Of a DNA stretch of 64,000 nucleotides, positions 42,165 to 52,077 are shown piece after piece. The number at the start of each line of letters is the position of its first letter. Position 1 is the stretch's first letter. The stretch spans positions 434,001 to 498,000 of the forward strand of contig CAVVPD010000008.1 of the NCBI GenBank assembly GCA_963750045.1, written 5' to 3'. The notes beneath the pieces are model-generated. The model made no database searches. It saw nothing but the letters and a program-made list of their open reading frames with translations, and had not been told where the DNA came from. A program made the translations under genes and the position numbers. The DNA is from DASUAS01 sp963750045. Its GTDB lineage: Bacteria > Actinomycetota > Acidimicrobiia > IMCC26256 > DASPTH01.

Positions 42165-43760
42165 TCAGAGCTCCGAGGGGCTGACGTCGTCGAGATGGCG
42201 GTCGGCCGTCTCGGGCAGGCGCGGCACCACGAACACCGCCGCGATCAGTGACGCCAGGCCGGTCACCGCGATGGCGGGGCCGAGGCCTCCGACGAGGTCC
42301 TTGAGCTGGGTCGCCAGCACGAGGCCGACGGCCGAACCGGCCACCGCGGACACCAGGATGAAGCCGCTCGACGTGCCGCGGACCTCGGTGGGGAAGAGCT
42401 CCGCGTCGAGCGTTCCCAGGGCGAGACCCACGCTCGCGGCGGCGACGATGGCGATCACGGGCGCGATCCAGAGCAGTGCGTCGTCGCCCGCCAGGAAGAA
42501 CGCGGCCTGGGCCGCGGTCGCCACGATGAGGCCGATGACGGTGACCGGTCGCCGCCCGCGGCTCTCCGCCAGGCGGCTCGCCAACACCACGCCCACGATG
42601 CCGGGCAGGCCCGCGGTCACCGTGCGGAACAGCGCGACGTCGGAGTTGGAGAAGGCGTGCGCGTGGGTGAGGTACCGGTTGGTGAGCTGGGACGACGGTG
42701 CGCTGAAGACGTTGGTCAGGAACGCCGCCAGCCCGAGGAGCAGGAAGCGCATCCCGTAGGCCGAGTCGACGAGCTCGCGCAGGCGGCCGCGCCGGGCGCG
42801 GTGCAGGGCGACCCGGACGAACCGTCCGGTCTCCTTGAGCTGACGCGCGATCACCGGCACGAGGAGCACCAACGCGGCGCTCACTCCGAACGAGATGCGC
42901 CAGCCGTAGTCGCCGATGTCGGCCAACGGCAGCAGGAAGACCGCGAGCCCGAATCCGGCCCCGAGCGCCAGCGCGTACATGCCGGTGGCGAACGCGCGGG
43001 CACCTTCCGGCGCCTCTTCGACCGCGGCGATGCCGGCGACGATGAGGACGGTGTTCACGAGGGCGCGGTTGAAGAGCTGCGCACCCGTGAACACCTCGTA
43101 GTTCGGTGCGACCGCGGTGATCGCGTTTGCCGCGCACGCGCCGACCAACGCGACGAGGATGAGGCGCCGGCGACCCAACCGGTCGGCGAGCGCGATCGCC
43201 ACCAGCGACACGAGCACGCCGGCGCGGGCGATCGCCAACGCCACCCCGAGGGCCTGGTCGGAGCGGCCGAAGGCGCTGGTGACCGCGTCGCCGTTCTGCG
43301 ACAGGAGCGCGCCACTGAAGTTCGCGAGCAGCGCGACCGCGGCCAGTGCGCCCAGGCGCGCCGCCTGCTCGGGAGTGAACGGTACCGGCGGCACCACCGG
43401 AAGCGGCTTCACCGGCGGGGGAGGAGCGTCGCCGTGGATCGCCGCCTGGAGGCGGGCCGCGCCGTGGGGGAGGGCCCGCCGGGATCCGAGCCACGCCTGG
43501 AGGCGCAGGAACCAGGTGAAGAACGGCACGATCACGTCGCTCACCGCGTCGAGGCGGACGGCGGTCGCGTGCGTGGGCGCGCCGTTACCGGGCGCGAGGA
43601 TCGTCGCCTCGAGTCGCGACGTGGTGTCGGGCATGCCCTCGATCGGGCCGCGCAGCGTGCCGTCGACCGGCGCGAGCCCGAGGTCGTCGACGAGGGCGCG
43701 GTGTACCCGGTCAGGATCGGCGTCGACGGAGATCAGCATCGAGCGCCGCACGTGCGGCAT
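42165..43760 (-). CDS. MFS transporter with N-terminal cytoplasmic domain
   Basis: A 531-residue protein. Residues about 1-125 are soluble (SMLISVDADPDRVHRALVDD, SRRALPHGAARLQAAIHG) and resemble a lipid-binding or SRPBCC-like domain, then a Pro-rich linker. Residues 130-515 are a 12-helix major facilitator, with the signature loop ALADRLGRRRLIL after helix 2 and a related loop ASRLAESRGRRPVTV in the second half. Substrate unknown. The joining of a soluble domain to an MFS carrier is unusual. Divergent from bcp, 32 bases away. Confidence 0.87.
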   Translation of the reverse strand: MPHVRRSMLISVDADPDRVHRALVDDLGLAPVDGTLRGPIEGMPDTTSRLEATILAPGNGAPTHATAVRLDAVSDVIVPFFTWFLRLQAWLGSRRALPHGAARLQAAIHGDAPPPPVKPLPVVPPVPFTPEQAARLGALAAVALLANFSGALLSQNGDAVTSAFGRSDQALGVALAIARAGVLVSLVAIALADRLGRRRLILVALVGACAANAITAVAPNYEVFTGAQLFNRALVNTVLIVAGIAAVEEAPEGARAFATGMYALALGAGFGLAVFLLPLADIGDYGWRISFGVSAALVLLVPVIARQLKETGRFVRVALHRARRGRLRELVDSAYGMRFLLLGLAAFLTNVFSAPSSQLTNRYLTHAHAFSNSDVALFRTVTAGLPGIVGVVLASRLAESRGRRPVTVIGLIVATAAQAAFFLAGDDALLWIAPVIAIVAAASVGLALGTLDAELFPTEVRGTSSGFILVSAVAGSAVGLVLATQLKDLVGGLGPAIAVTGLASLIAAVFVVPRLPETADRHLDDVSPSEL

Positions 43761-43792
43761 GCTACGGGGTCCCCGTCTCGAGGAGAGCTCCC

Positions 43793-44260
43793 ATGACCAC
43801 GCTCGTCGCCGGCAACCGTGCCCCGGCCTTCACGCTCACCGACCAGCACGGCGCCAAGGTGAAGCTCAGCGACTTCAAAGGCAAGAAGGTCGTCGTCTAC
43901 TTCTACCCGAAGGCCGACACGCCCGGCTGCACCACGCAGTCGTGCGCGCTGCGCGACGCCGAGCCCGAACTCGAGAAGTTGCAGGCCGTGGTGCTCGGCA
44001 TCAGCCCGGACACTCCCGAGAAGCAGTTGAAGTTCGACGAGAAGTACGGCCTCGGGTTCACCCTCCTCGCCGACACCGAGCACGCCGTGGCCGAGAAGTA
44101 CGGCGTGTGGGGTGAGAAGGTGAACTACGGGCGCAAGTACATGGGCATCAACCGGTCCGCGTTCGTCGTCGACGAGACGGGCAAGATCGCCGCCGCGTTC
44201 TACAAGATCAGCCCCAAGGACACCGTGCCCAAGGTCACGAAGGTGCTCGGCGGCGAATGA
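43793..44260 (+). CDS. bcp: thioredoxin-dependent peroxiredoxin (Bcp/PrxQ)
   Basis: A 155-residue peroxiredoxin that reduces hydrogen and organic peroxides. The peroxidatic Cys46 lies in ADTPGCTTQSC and the resolving Cys51 is five residues on, the arrangement of alpha-2 type PrxQ. Other motifs: YFYPKADTPGC and VLGISPDTPEKQLKF. A ribosome-binding site, GAGGAG (43780-43785), precedes ATG 43793. The 3' end is convergent with fabI, seven bases apart. Confidence 0.96.
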   Translation: MTTLVAGNRAPAFTLTDQHGAKVKLSDFKGKKVVVYFYPKADTPGCTTQSCALRDAEPELEKLQAVVLGISPDTPEKQLKFDEKYGLGFTLLADTEHAVAEKYGVWGEKVNYGRKYMGINRSAFVVDETGKIAAAFYKISPKDTVPKVTKVLGGE

Positions 44261-44267
44261 GGGTGGG

Positions 44268-45029
44268 TCAGGCGCCGACGGCGTGGAACCCGCCGTCGAC
44301 GTGGACCATCTCGCCCGTCGTCGCCGGGAACCAGTCCGACATGAGGGCGACGCAGGCCTTGGCGATCGGTTCCGCGTCCTTGAGGTCCCACCCGAGCGGC
44401 GCCCGCTCGGTCCAGACCTCTTCGAACCGCTCGAAGCCGGGGATGCTCTTCGCCGCGATGCTGCGATAGGGGCCGGCGCTCACCAGGTTGACCCGGATGC
44501 CCTTCGGGCCGAGGTCGCGCGCCAGGTAGCGCGCCACCGACTCGAACGCGGCCTTCGAGACGCCCATCCAGTCGTAGAACGGCCACGCGGCGTCGTCGTT
44601 GTCGAAGTCGAGCCCCACGATCGACGAGCCCGCCCCCATCAACGGCAGCGCGGCGACGGCGAGCGCCTTGAGCGAGTACGCCGAGACCTGGAGCGCGGTC
44701 GAGACGTCCGACCAGGGAGCGTCGAGGAACCCCCCGCCCAGGCAGGACTCGGGCGCGAACGCCAGGGAGTGCAGGACTCCGTCGAGCTTTCCGCCCACCG
44801 CCCCCGCCAACGCGGCGAGGTCGGCTTCGTTGGTGACGTCGAGCTCGACGATCTGCACGTCAGGGATCGGCAGCCGCTTCGCGGTGCGCTCGGTGAGCCG
44901 CATCACCCGGCCGAACGAGCTCAACACCACCTCGGCGCCCTGTTCCTGTGCGACGCGTGCGGTCGAAAACGCGATCGAGGCGTCGTTGAGCACCCCAGTC
45001 ACGAGGATGCGCTTTCCCTGCAGCAGCAC
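44268..45029 (-). CDS. fabI: enoyl-[acyl-carrier-protein] reductase (NADH), FabI/InhA type
   Basis: A 253-residue short-chain reductase that catalyses the last reduction of each fatty-acid elongation cycle. It opens MLLQGKRILVTGVLNDASIA, as InhA/FabI does (G-x5-S-I-A nucleotide loop), with VLHSLAFAPESCLGG and the active pair Tyr/Lys in YDWMGVSKAAFESVARYLA. The ending PFxTGEMVHVDGG variant reads PATTGEMVHVDGGFH. The start is GTG 45029. Last gene of the fab operon. Confidence 0.93.
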   Translation of the reverse strand: MLLQGKRILVTGVLNDASIAFSTARVAQEQGAEVVLSSFGRVMRLTERTAKRLPIPDVQIVELDVTNEADLAALAGAVGGKLDGVLHSLAFAPESCLGGGFLDAPWSDVSTALQVSAYSLKALAVAALPLMGAGSSIVGLDFDNDDAAWPFYDWMGVSKAAFESVARYLARDLGPKGIRVNLVSAGPYRSIAAKSIPGFERFEEVWTERAPLGWDLKDAEPIAKACVALMSDWFPATTGEMVHVDGGFHAVGA

Positions 45030-45044
45030 GGTGGCCCTTTCCGG

Positions 45045-46427
<1,383 letters not shown>

Positions 46428-46451
46428 GCCGGCACCGTCACCTGGGCGCGG

Positions 46452-47715
46452 TCACGCCGAGGCAGGCTCGACGGGGCCCAGGATGAGCGTGGCGTTGTGA
46501 CCGCCGAAGCCGAACGAGTTCGACAGCACCGGCTTGCGCTCGATGGGCCGCGGCGCGCCCGAGACGACGTCGAGCTCGATGTCGTCGCCGATCTGGTCGA
46601 GGTTGGCGGTGGGGGGTACCACGCCGTCGCGCAGCGACAGCAGGCTGATCACGGCCTCGGCCGCGCCGGCCCCCGCGATCATGTGTCCCGTGACACCCTT
46701 GGTGGACGTGACCGGTGGCGCCGAGTCGCTGAACACCTTGCGGATGGCTTCGGCCTCGGTGGCGTCGTTCAAGGGGGTCGACGTGCCGTGTGCGTTGACG
46801 TGGCCGATGTCGGACGAGACCAGGCCGGCGTCGTCGAGCGCGAGCTGCATGCAGGCCGCAGCGCCCGCGCCACCGGGTACCGGCGCGGTGATGTGGTGGG
46901 CATCAGCGTTGCGCCCGTAGCCGAGGATCTCGCCGTGGACGGTGGCGCCGCGGGCCAGCGCGTGCTCCAGGGTCTCGAGCACGCAGAACGCGGCGCCCTC
47001 GGCGATGACGAAGCCGTCGCGAGCGGCGTCGAAGGGACGCGACGCCCGTTCGGGATCGTCGTTGCGCGTGCTCATCGCGCCCATCCGCGCGAAACGCGGA
47101 GATGGTGAGCGGTGTGACGGGGGCCTCGGTGGCCCCGGCGACGACGATCTCGGAGCTCCCGTCGCGCACCATGCGGACTCCTTCGCCGAGGGCGTTCGCG
47201 CCTGCGGCGCACGCGGTGGAGATGCACAGCGCGGGGCCGGTGAACCCGAAGCGGATCGAGATCATCCCGGCGGCCGCGTTCGGCATCATCATGGGCACGA
47301 AGAACGGGCTGACCCGGCTGGCGCCGCGTTCGAGGAAGGTCGCCTCGTTGATCTCCATGGTCTCGAGGCCACCCACACCGGTGGCGGCGATGACGGCGCA
47401 GCGGCTGGGGTCGGCACCGAGCTCCCCGGCGTCGGCGAGCGCATCGGCGGCGGCACCGAATCCGAGCTGCGTGAAGCGGTCGACCCGGCGAACCTCCTTC
47501 GGGCCGAAGTACGCCTCGGCGTCGTAGTCGCGCACTTCGCCGGCGAACCGGACCGGCAGCTCGGACGCGTCGAAGCGCTGGATGGGCCCGGCCGTGCCGC
47601 GTCCGGCACGGATGCTCTCCCACATCGTGTCGACGTCGACACCGGCCGGGGTCTTGACGCCCATGCCGGTGACGACCACCCGGGGCCGGCCCTTCGAGTC
47701 GACGAGCTCGCTCAT
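46452..47715 (-). CDS. fabF: beta-ketoacyl-ACP synthase II (one frameshift)
   Basis: A condensing enzyme of fatty-acid elongation. The N-terminal phase has RVVVTGMGVKTPAGVD and the nucleophile in ALCISTACAAGANALGEG. The C-terminal phase has GEILGYGRNADAHH, HVNAHGTSTPLND (catalytic His), STKGVTGHMIAGAGA (second His) and SNSFGFGGHNATL. One extra T in GCGTTTCGCG (plus-strand AAA at 47092-47094) separates ISAF from RMGAMSTRN. Corrected length is about 420 residues, normal for FabF. ATG 47715 is chosen; ATG 47727 is also in frame. A sequence error is much more likely than loss of this essential step. Confidence 0.93.
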
Positions 47716-47751
47716 GTCTTCACCCATGTCTTGGCACCCATGTCTCGAGGC

Positions 47752-48003
47752 TCATGCCTTGGCGGCGACTTTCGCCATCACGAGGTCGACGGCCTGGCCG
47801 ACGGTGCCCACGCTCTCGAGGTCCTCTTCGGGCACGGAGATGTCGAAACGCTCCTCGAGGCCCATCACGAGCTCGACGAGGTCGAGGCTGTCGGCGTCGA
47901 GGTCTTCCTTGAAGCGCGCTTCCTCGACGACGGCGTCGGGGTCGACGCTCAGCACTTCGACCGCGACCTCTCGCAGTGCGGAGAGTGCTTCGTCACGTTC
48001 CAT
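47752..48003 (-). CDS. acpP: acyl carrier protein
   Basis: An 83-residue acidic carrier with the phosphopantetheine attachment motif DLDADSLDLVELVM (Ser in D-S-L, near residue 39). It carries growing acyl chains among the Fab enzymes. Length and charge pattern are typical. It lies between fabG and fabF, the usual order, with short gaps either side. Confidence 0.97.
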   Translation of the reverse strand: MERDEALSALREVAVEVLSVDPDAVVEEARFKEDLDADSLDLVELVMGLEERFDISVPEEDLESVGTVGQAVDLVMAKVAAKA

Positions 48004-48066
48004 TGGATCCTCCTGAGGGGTGGAAAAGAGATCTTCGGTGTTGTCCGGACGCCAGGTTCGCGCCGA

Positions 48067-48813
48067 TCAGTGCCCCATGCCGAGTCCGCCGTCGACGGGC
48101 ACGAGCGCACCGGTCACGTAGCCGGCATCGTCGGAGCAGAGGAACGCAACGACGGCCCCGACCTCTTCGGGCGTACCGAGACGGCCGAGGGGCACCGTGT
48201 GCTCCGCCCAAGCGCGCCAGTCGTCGGGCAGGCCGTCGGTCATGGCGGTCACGATAGGCCCGGGCGCTACGACATTGCAGGTGATGTTGCGGGGTGCGAG
48301 CTCCCGGGCGACGGCCCGGCTGAGACCCACGAGCCCGGCCTTGGCCGCCGAGTAGTTCGCCTGACCGGCCTGGCCGGTGTGGCCGCTCACCGACGACACG
48401 TTCACGATGCGCCCGAAGCGGCCCCGCATCATCTTGGGGGTGGCCCGGCGGATGGTGTGGAACGCCCCGGTGAGGTTGGTCTGGAGCACCGCGCCCCACT
48501 GCTCGTCCGACATGCGCATGAGGAGGCCGTCGCGCGTGATCCCCGCGTTGTTCACGAGTAGCTCCACGGGCCCGAGCGAGCGCTCGATCTCGGAGAACGC
48601 GTGGTCGACGGAGTCTGTGTCGACGATGTCGGCCTGGATCGCGTACGCCTCGGTGCCGCCCGCCTCGATCGCAGCCTGGGCATCCTTGGCGGCGTCGTGG
48701 TCCGAGGAGTAGCAGAACGCGACGCGGTGCCCGGCGGCGCCGAGCGCGAGGGCGATCGCCCGCCCGATGCCGCGTGACCCGCCCGTGACGAACGCGACGC
48801 GTCCAGCCGTCAC
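48067..48813 (-). CDS. fabG: 3-oxoacyl-[acyl-carrier-protein] reductase
   Basis: A 248-residue SDR that reduces the 3-keto group with NADPH. It has the nucleotide loop VTGGSRGIGRAIA, LVNNAGITRDGLLMRM, the catalytic Ser/Tyr/Lys in SSVSGHTGQAGQANYSAAK, and a final GYVTGALVPVDGGLGM. GTG 48813 overlaps the fabH stop by GTGA; ATG 48825 is an in-frame alternative. Context in the fab operon supports FabG rather than a generic SDR. Confidence 0.95.
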   Translation of the reverse strand: MTAGRVAFVTGGSRGIGRAIALALGAAGHRVAFCYSSDHDAAKDAQAAIEAGGTEAYAIQADIVDTDSVDHAFSEIERSLGPVELLVNNAGITRDGLLMRMSDEQWGAVLQTNLTGAFHTIRRATPKMMRGRFGRIVNVSSVSGHTGQAGQANYSAAKAGLVGLSRAVARELAPRNITCNVVAPGPIVTAMTDGLPDDWRAWAEHTVPLGRLGTPEEVGAVVAFLCSDDAGYVTGALVPVDGGLGMGH

Positions 48814-49796
48814 GCGTGACCCCATCGCAGGAGCGCGCTGGCCCAGGTGAGACCGGCGCCGAACCCCGACAGCAGCACGAGATCGCCGTCGGCGAGGCGG
48901 CCGTCGTCGGCGGCTTCCGCCAGCACGAGCGGGATGGAGGCGGCGCTGGTGTTGCCGTAATGGTCGATGTTCACGAGGGTGCGCTCCATCGGGATCCCCA
49001 GACGGCCGGCGGCCGACTCGATGATACGGACGTTGGCCTGGTGGGGCGCGAACCACTTCACGTCGTCGACGGTGACGCCGGCGCGCTGCAACGCGGCGCG
49101 GGCCGACCCGACCACGATCCGTACAGCGCGCCGGAACACCTCCGGGCCGGCCATCTTGAGGTAGTGCTCGCCGTTGGCGACGGTTTCCGCCGACGCGGGC
49201 CGTCGACTCCCACCGGCGGGGACCTCGAGCAGCCCGGTGGCGGAGCCGTCACAGCCGAGGTCCCAGGCGAGGAGCCCGGGGCCGCGGTCGGGCGACGCGC
49301 TGAGCACCATCGCCGCGGCTCCGTCTCCGAAGATCACGCACGTGCCGCGGTCGTCGGGATCGGTCACCCGGGAGAGCGTCTCCGCGCCGATGACGAGCAC
49401 GTGATCGAGGTTGCCGGCGGTCAGCATCGACGCGCCGACGACGAGCTCGTACACGAATCCGGCGCACCCGGCGTTCAGGTCGAACGAGCCGCAGTCCAGG
49501 CCGAGGCCGTCGCTGACGAAGGCGCCGGTGTGGGGGATGGGCTGCTCGGTGGTGGCCGTCGCGACGATGAGGAGGTCGATGGCGTCGGGGGTCAGACCCG
49601 CGTGCTTGATCGCGGCGGCGCCGGCTTCCGTCGCCAGGCTCGCGGTGGTCTCCCCGTCCGCGGCGATGCGCCGCTCACGGATGCCCGTCCGCTCGACGAT
49701 CCACTCGTCGCTGGTGTCGACCCGCTGCTCGAGCTCCGCGTTGGTGAGTCGCTGTTCGGGGAGCGCAGTGCCCCACCCGGCGATTGCCGCCCGCAT
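48810..49796 (-). CDS. fabH: beta-ketoacyl-ACP synthase III
   Basis: A 328-residue condensing enzyme that starts fatty-acid synthesis from an acyl-CoA and malonyl-ACP. The catalytic triad is visible: Cys in SFDLNAGCAGFVYEL (near residue 111), His in KWFAPHQANVRI, Asn in NIDHYGNTSAASIPL. TSDEWIVERTGIRERRI is the N-terminal signature. ATG 49796 is two bases before the preceding gene's stop region and fits family length. Substrate preference (acetyl or branched) is not known. Confidence 0.96.
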   Translation of the reverse strand: MRAAIAGWGTALPEQRLTNAELEQRVDTSDEWIVERTGIRERRIAADGETTASLATEAGAAAIKHAGLTPDAIDLLIVATATTEQPIPHTGAFVSDGLGLDCGSFDLNAGCAGFVYELVVGASMLTAGNLDHVLVIGAETLSRVTDPDDRGTCVIFGDGAAAMVLSASPDRGPGLLAWDLGCDGSATGLLEVPAGGSRRPASAETVANGEHYLKMAGPEVFRRAVRIVVGSARAALQRAGVTVDDVKWFAPHQANVRIIESAAGRLGIPMERTLVNIDHYGNTSAASIPLVLAEAADDGRLADGDLVLLSGFGAGLTWASALLRWGHA

Positions 49797-49798
49797 GC

Positions 49799-50062
49799 TC
49801 AGGCGACTCGCAGCCAGGCGACGGGCTGGCCTTCCCGCAGGCGCTCGCCCCGGAGGACCAGCATGCCGACGAGCTGGCCGCGGAACGGACTGCAGACGGG
49901 GGTGGAGGTGCCGGGGCCGTCGAGGTGTCCGACGGTCTGGCCTTCGTGGACGTGGTCGCCCGCGTCGACGCCGTCGAGCGGACGGAACACGCCCACCGAA
50001 GGGGCGATGATCATGCGCTCGGGCACGAGGAGCCCCTCGCCGTGGCTCAAGAGGGCTTCCAT
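49799..50062 (-). CDS. biotinyl/lipoyl-like carrier domain lacking the attachment lysine
   Basis: An 87-residue protein that aligns end to end with the biotin carboxyl carrier fold: MIIAPSVGVFRPL matches the usual E-I-x-A-P-M-V-G-T-F-Y segment, VHEGQTVGHL the G-D-x-V-x-x-G-Q strand, and SPFRGQLVGMLVLRGERL the second half after the attachment turn. Where a carrier has A-M-K-M, this protein has GPGTSTPVC, with no Lys. It therefore cannot be biotinylated in the normal way. It sits between fabD and fabH in the fab operon together with a carboxyltransferase gene. It may be structural or regulatory, or have lost its role. Confidence 0.7.
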   Translation of the reverse strand: MEALLSHGEGLLVPERMIIAPSVGVFRPLDGVDAGDHVHEGQTVGHLDGPGTSTPVCSPFRGQLVGMLVLRGERLREGQPVAWLRVA

Positions 50063-50065
50063 GGT

Positions 50066-50974
50066 CTAGGCGACCTCCAGGGTCAGGTCTTCGGGGGTGG
50101 CGACGTTGCGGACGGTGACCGACGGTGCGCCCCGCTTGGCCAGCGCGGCGAGCATCGAGCCGTGGCCGACCTCGAGGAAGGTCGTCGCACCGAGGCCGAC
50201 GAGCGTGTCCATCGTCGAGCGCCAGCGCACGGGCACCGACACGTGCGTGGGAAGGCGGTCGCGCCAGCCGTCGGCGTCGGTGTAGGCGACCGCGTCGTGG
50301 TTGGAGACCACCGGCGCGGTGGGGAGGCGGAGATCGAGCGATACGACCTCGTCGCGCAGCCCCGCGGTCGCGTCGTGCATGAGCGGGGTGTGGAAGGCGC
50401 CACCGACGTTGAGGGCGGTGACGCGCCGGACGCCGATCTCCTGGGCTCGGGCCGACGCCGCCGCGAGCCCGGCGGGCGTGCCCGCGATGACCACCTGCCC
50501 GGGCGCGTTGTCGTTGGCGATCCAGCACGCGTCGGGGGCGGCGGTGCAGGCTTCCTCGGCCTGCTCGGGGGTGGCGCCGAGGAGCGCCGCCATCTTGCCG
50601 GGGTGGGCGTCCGCGGCGGCCTGGGTGAGCTCGGCACGCCGAGCCGCGAACCGCACGCCGAGATCGAGCGGGAGGACTCCGGCGGCGATCAGCGCGGTGA
50701 CCTGCCCGAGAGAGTGGCCGGCGAAGGCGACCGGCGTCTCCGGCAGTGGCGCGAGCGCTTCCCACACGACGAGCGAGGTGAGCAGGACCGCGAGCTGTGC
50801 GTCGCGCGTGCGGGTGAGCGCTGCGGCGGGAGCGTCGGTGATCAGGTGACCGAGCGGTTCGTCGAGGGCCGCCTCGGCCCGCTCGACGATCGCCCAGCTC
50901 GGAGCGTCCCGCCAGGGCGCGGCCATGCCCGGAGCCTGGGTTCCTTGCCCGGGGAAGACGACTGCGATACCCAC
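50066..50974 (-). CDS. fabD: malonyl-CoA:ACP transacylase
   Basis: A 302-residue enzyme that loads malonyl groups onto acyl carrier protein. It starts GIAVVFPGQGTQAPGM, has the nucleophile in VAFAGHSLGQVTALIAAG (G-H-S-L-G), and the catalytic His in NVGGAFHTPLMHDA. The start is GTG 50974. First gene of the operon; 130 bases upstream lie twin palindromes shared with the divergent fabZ. No separate regulator gene is adjacent. Confidence 0.95.
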   Translation of the reverse strand: MGIAVVFPGQGTQAPGMAAPWRDAPSWAIVERAEAALDEPLGHLITDAPAAALTRTRDAQLAVLLTSLVVWEALAPLPETPVAFAGHSLGQVTALIAAGVLPLDLGVRFAARRAELTQAAADAHPGKMAALLGATPEQAEEACTAAPDACWIANDNAPGQVVIAGTPAGLAAASARAQEIGVRRVTALNVGGAFHTPLMHDATAGLRDEVVSLDLRLPTAPVVSNHDAVAYTDADGWRDRLPTHVSVPVRWRSTMDTLVGLGATTFLEVGHGSMLAALAKRGAPSVTVRNVATPEDLTLEVA

Positions 50975-51104
50975 TGTGGTGCGAGCTCCGGCTCGTGAGG
51001 TTGGACTCGTGCGGTTCGAGTGATGTGGAAGAGTCCGACCGTCACCGCGGCCCGGTGGTTACATCCGTCGCGAGCGCGTGGGTGACGAGACCCAGTGTCG
51101 ACGA

Positions 51105-51138
51105 TTACTCGCGGGTAACGTCGGTTACTCGCGAGTAA
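51105..51138. promoter_or_regulatory. twin palindromic operator between fabD and fabZ
   Basis: TTACTCGCGGGTAA (51105-51118, one mismatch from symmetry) and TTACTCGCGAGTAA (51125-51138, perfect palindrome), centres 20 bases apart, so on the same face of the helix. The position in the divergent promoter region of the fatty-acid genes suggests a dimeric repressor such as a TetR-type lipid regulator; its gene is not nearby. Confidence 0.65.
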
Positions 51139-51211
51139 ACCGCGATCGTCTCGATGAAGAGTGCCTGCACGTCACCTGTCGGGCACGTGATCCGACTGCA
51201 GGTACCGCCCG

Positions 51212-51640
51212 ATGGCTCAGCTCGATTCCGCCGCGCTCGTGTCGCTGTTGCCGCACCGGCCGCCCTTCCGCTTCGTCGACGTGGTCGACGCGATCGCCTT
51301 CGCGGAGCACATCGAGGCGAGATGGCAGATCACCGGCGACGAGGCCTTCCTGCAGGGTCACTTCCCCGGAAATCCGATCGTGCCCGGCGTGCTCCAACTG
51401 GAGGCGCTCGCGCAGGCGGGTGCGCTCACGCTGCTCGGCGACGAGCGGTACGCGGGGAAGCTGGCGCTGTTCGCGGGGGTCGAGAAGGTGCGCTTCCGCC
51501 GCGTGGTGCGTCCCGGGGACGAGTTGTCGCTGGTGGTCGACGTCGAACGGTTGAGCGCCCGCGGCGGCTGGGCGCAGGCGCGTGCGTCGGTCGAGGGCGA
51601 CACGACGTGTGAGGCGCGGATGTTCTTCGCGGTGACCTGA
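51212..51640 (+). CDS. fabZ: 3-hydroxyacyl-[acyl-carrier-protein] dehydratase
   Basis: A 142-residue hot-dog protein that dehydrates 3-hydroxyacyl-ACP. The active site is GHFPGNPIVPGVLQLEALAQ, with catalytic His and Glu (residues about 50-65). LLPHRPPFRFVDVVD at the N-terminus is the family opening. It is transcribed away from the fab operon across a 237-base region with the twin palindromes, so coordinated control is likely. Length is normal. Confidence 0.96.
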   Translation: MAQLDSAALVSLLPHRPPFRFVDVVDAIAFAEHIEARWQITGDEAFLQGHFPGNPIVPGVLQLEALAQAGALTLLGDERYAGKLALFAGVEKVRFRRVVRPGDELSLVVDVERLSARGGWAQARASVEGDTTCEARMFFAVT

Positions 51641-51655
51641 CGCGGTTCGTCGCGC

Positions 51656-51988
51656 CTACCCGTCGGGCACGTCGGGCGCGTCGGGCGCGTCGGGCGGGTA
51701 GGGCTCGTCGGGCCCGGGAAGGTCGCTGAGCTCGCTGTAGTCACCGCCGAAGTCGTCGGCGTCGTCGACCGGGACGCTGCTCACCCGGGGGACCTCACCC
51801 GTCGGCTCGTCGGGATTGCGGTGGAGCAGGAGCGTGGCCTCGACGGTCTTGTCGAGCGGCGGCTCCTCCCGGACCTGGCGCCACGGCGCCACGATGATCA
51901 GCACGAGCACGACCACCGACAGCACGCCCACGATGATCAGGATCGCGGTGGTGAGGACGAGAGCCACAGGCGGGTGCATCCCGAGCAT
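51656..51988 (-). CDS. small membrane protein with acidic Pro-rich tail
   Basis: About 110 residues. One membrane helix (VALVLTTAILIIVGVLSVVV) is followed by a cytoplasmic or extracellular tail of about 65 residues rich in Asp, Pro and Glu. The last codons form a 9-base tandem repeat giving P-D-A-P-D-A-P-D-V-P-D-G. The start is ATG 51988 (ATG 51979 also possible). No family recognised. Its stop is 12 bases after fabZ ends (convergent). Confidence 0.65.
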   Translation of the reverse strand: MLGMHPPVALVLTTAILIIVGVLSVVVLVLIIVAPWRQVREEPPLDKTVEATLLLHRNPDEPTGEVPRVSSVPVDDADDFGGDYSELSDLPGPDEPYPPDAPDAPDVPDG

Positions 51989-52077
51989 TATCGCCCACGC
52001 GCGAAGCTTCTCCGGTAATCCTCGCCCGGGACGGCCCGCCGGACCCGTGACGAGGCCGTTCCTCACGGAGGTGGACC

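Noticed and set aside
51656..51700. 9-base tandem repeat at the end of the small membrane-protein gene as a regulatory repeat
   Set aside because: It lies in frame and simply encodes a P-D-A repeat tail; a coding explanation is sufficient.
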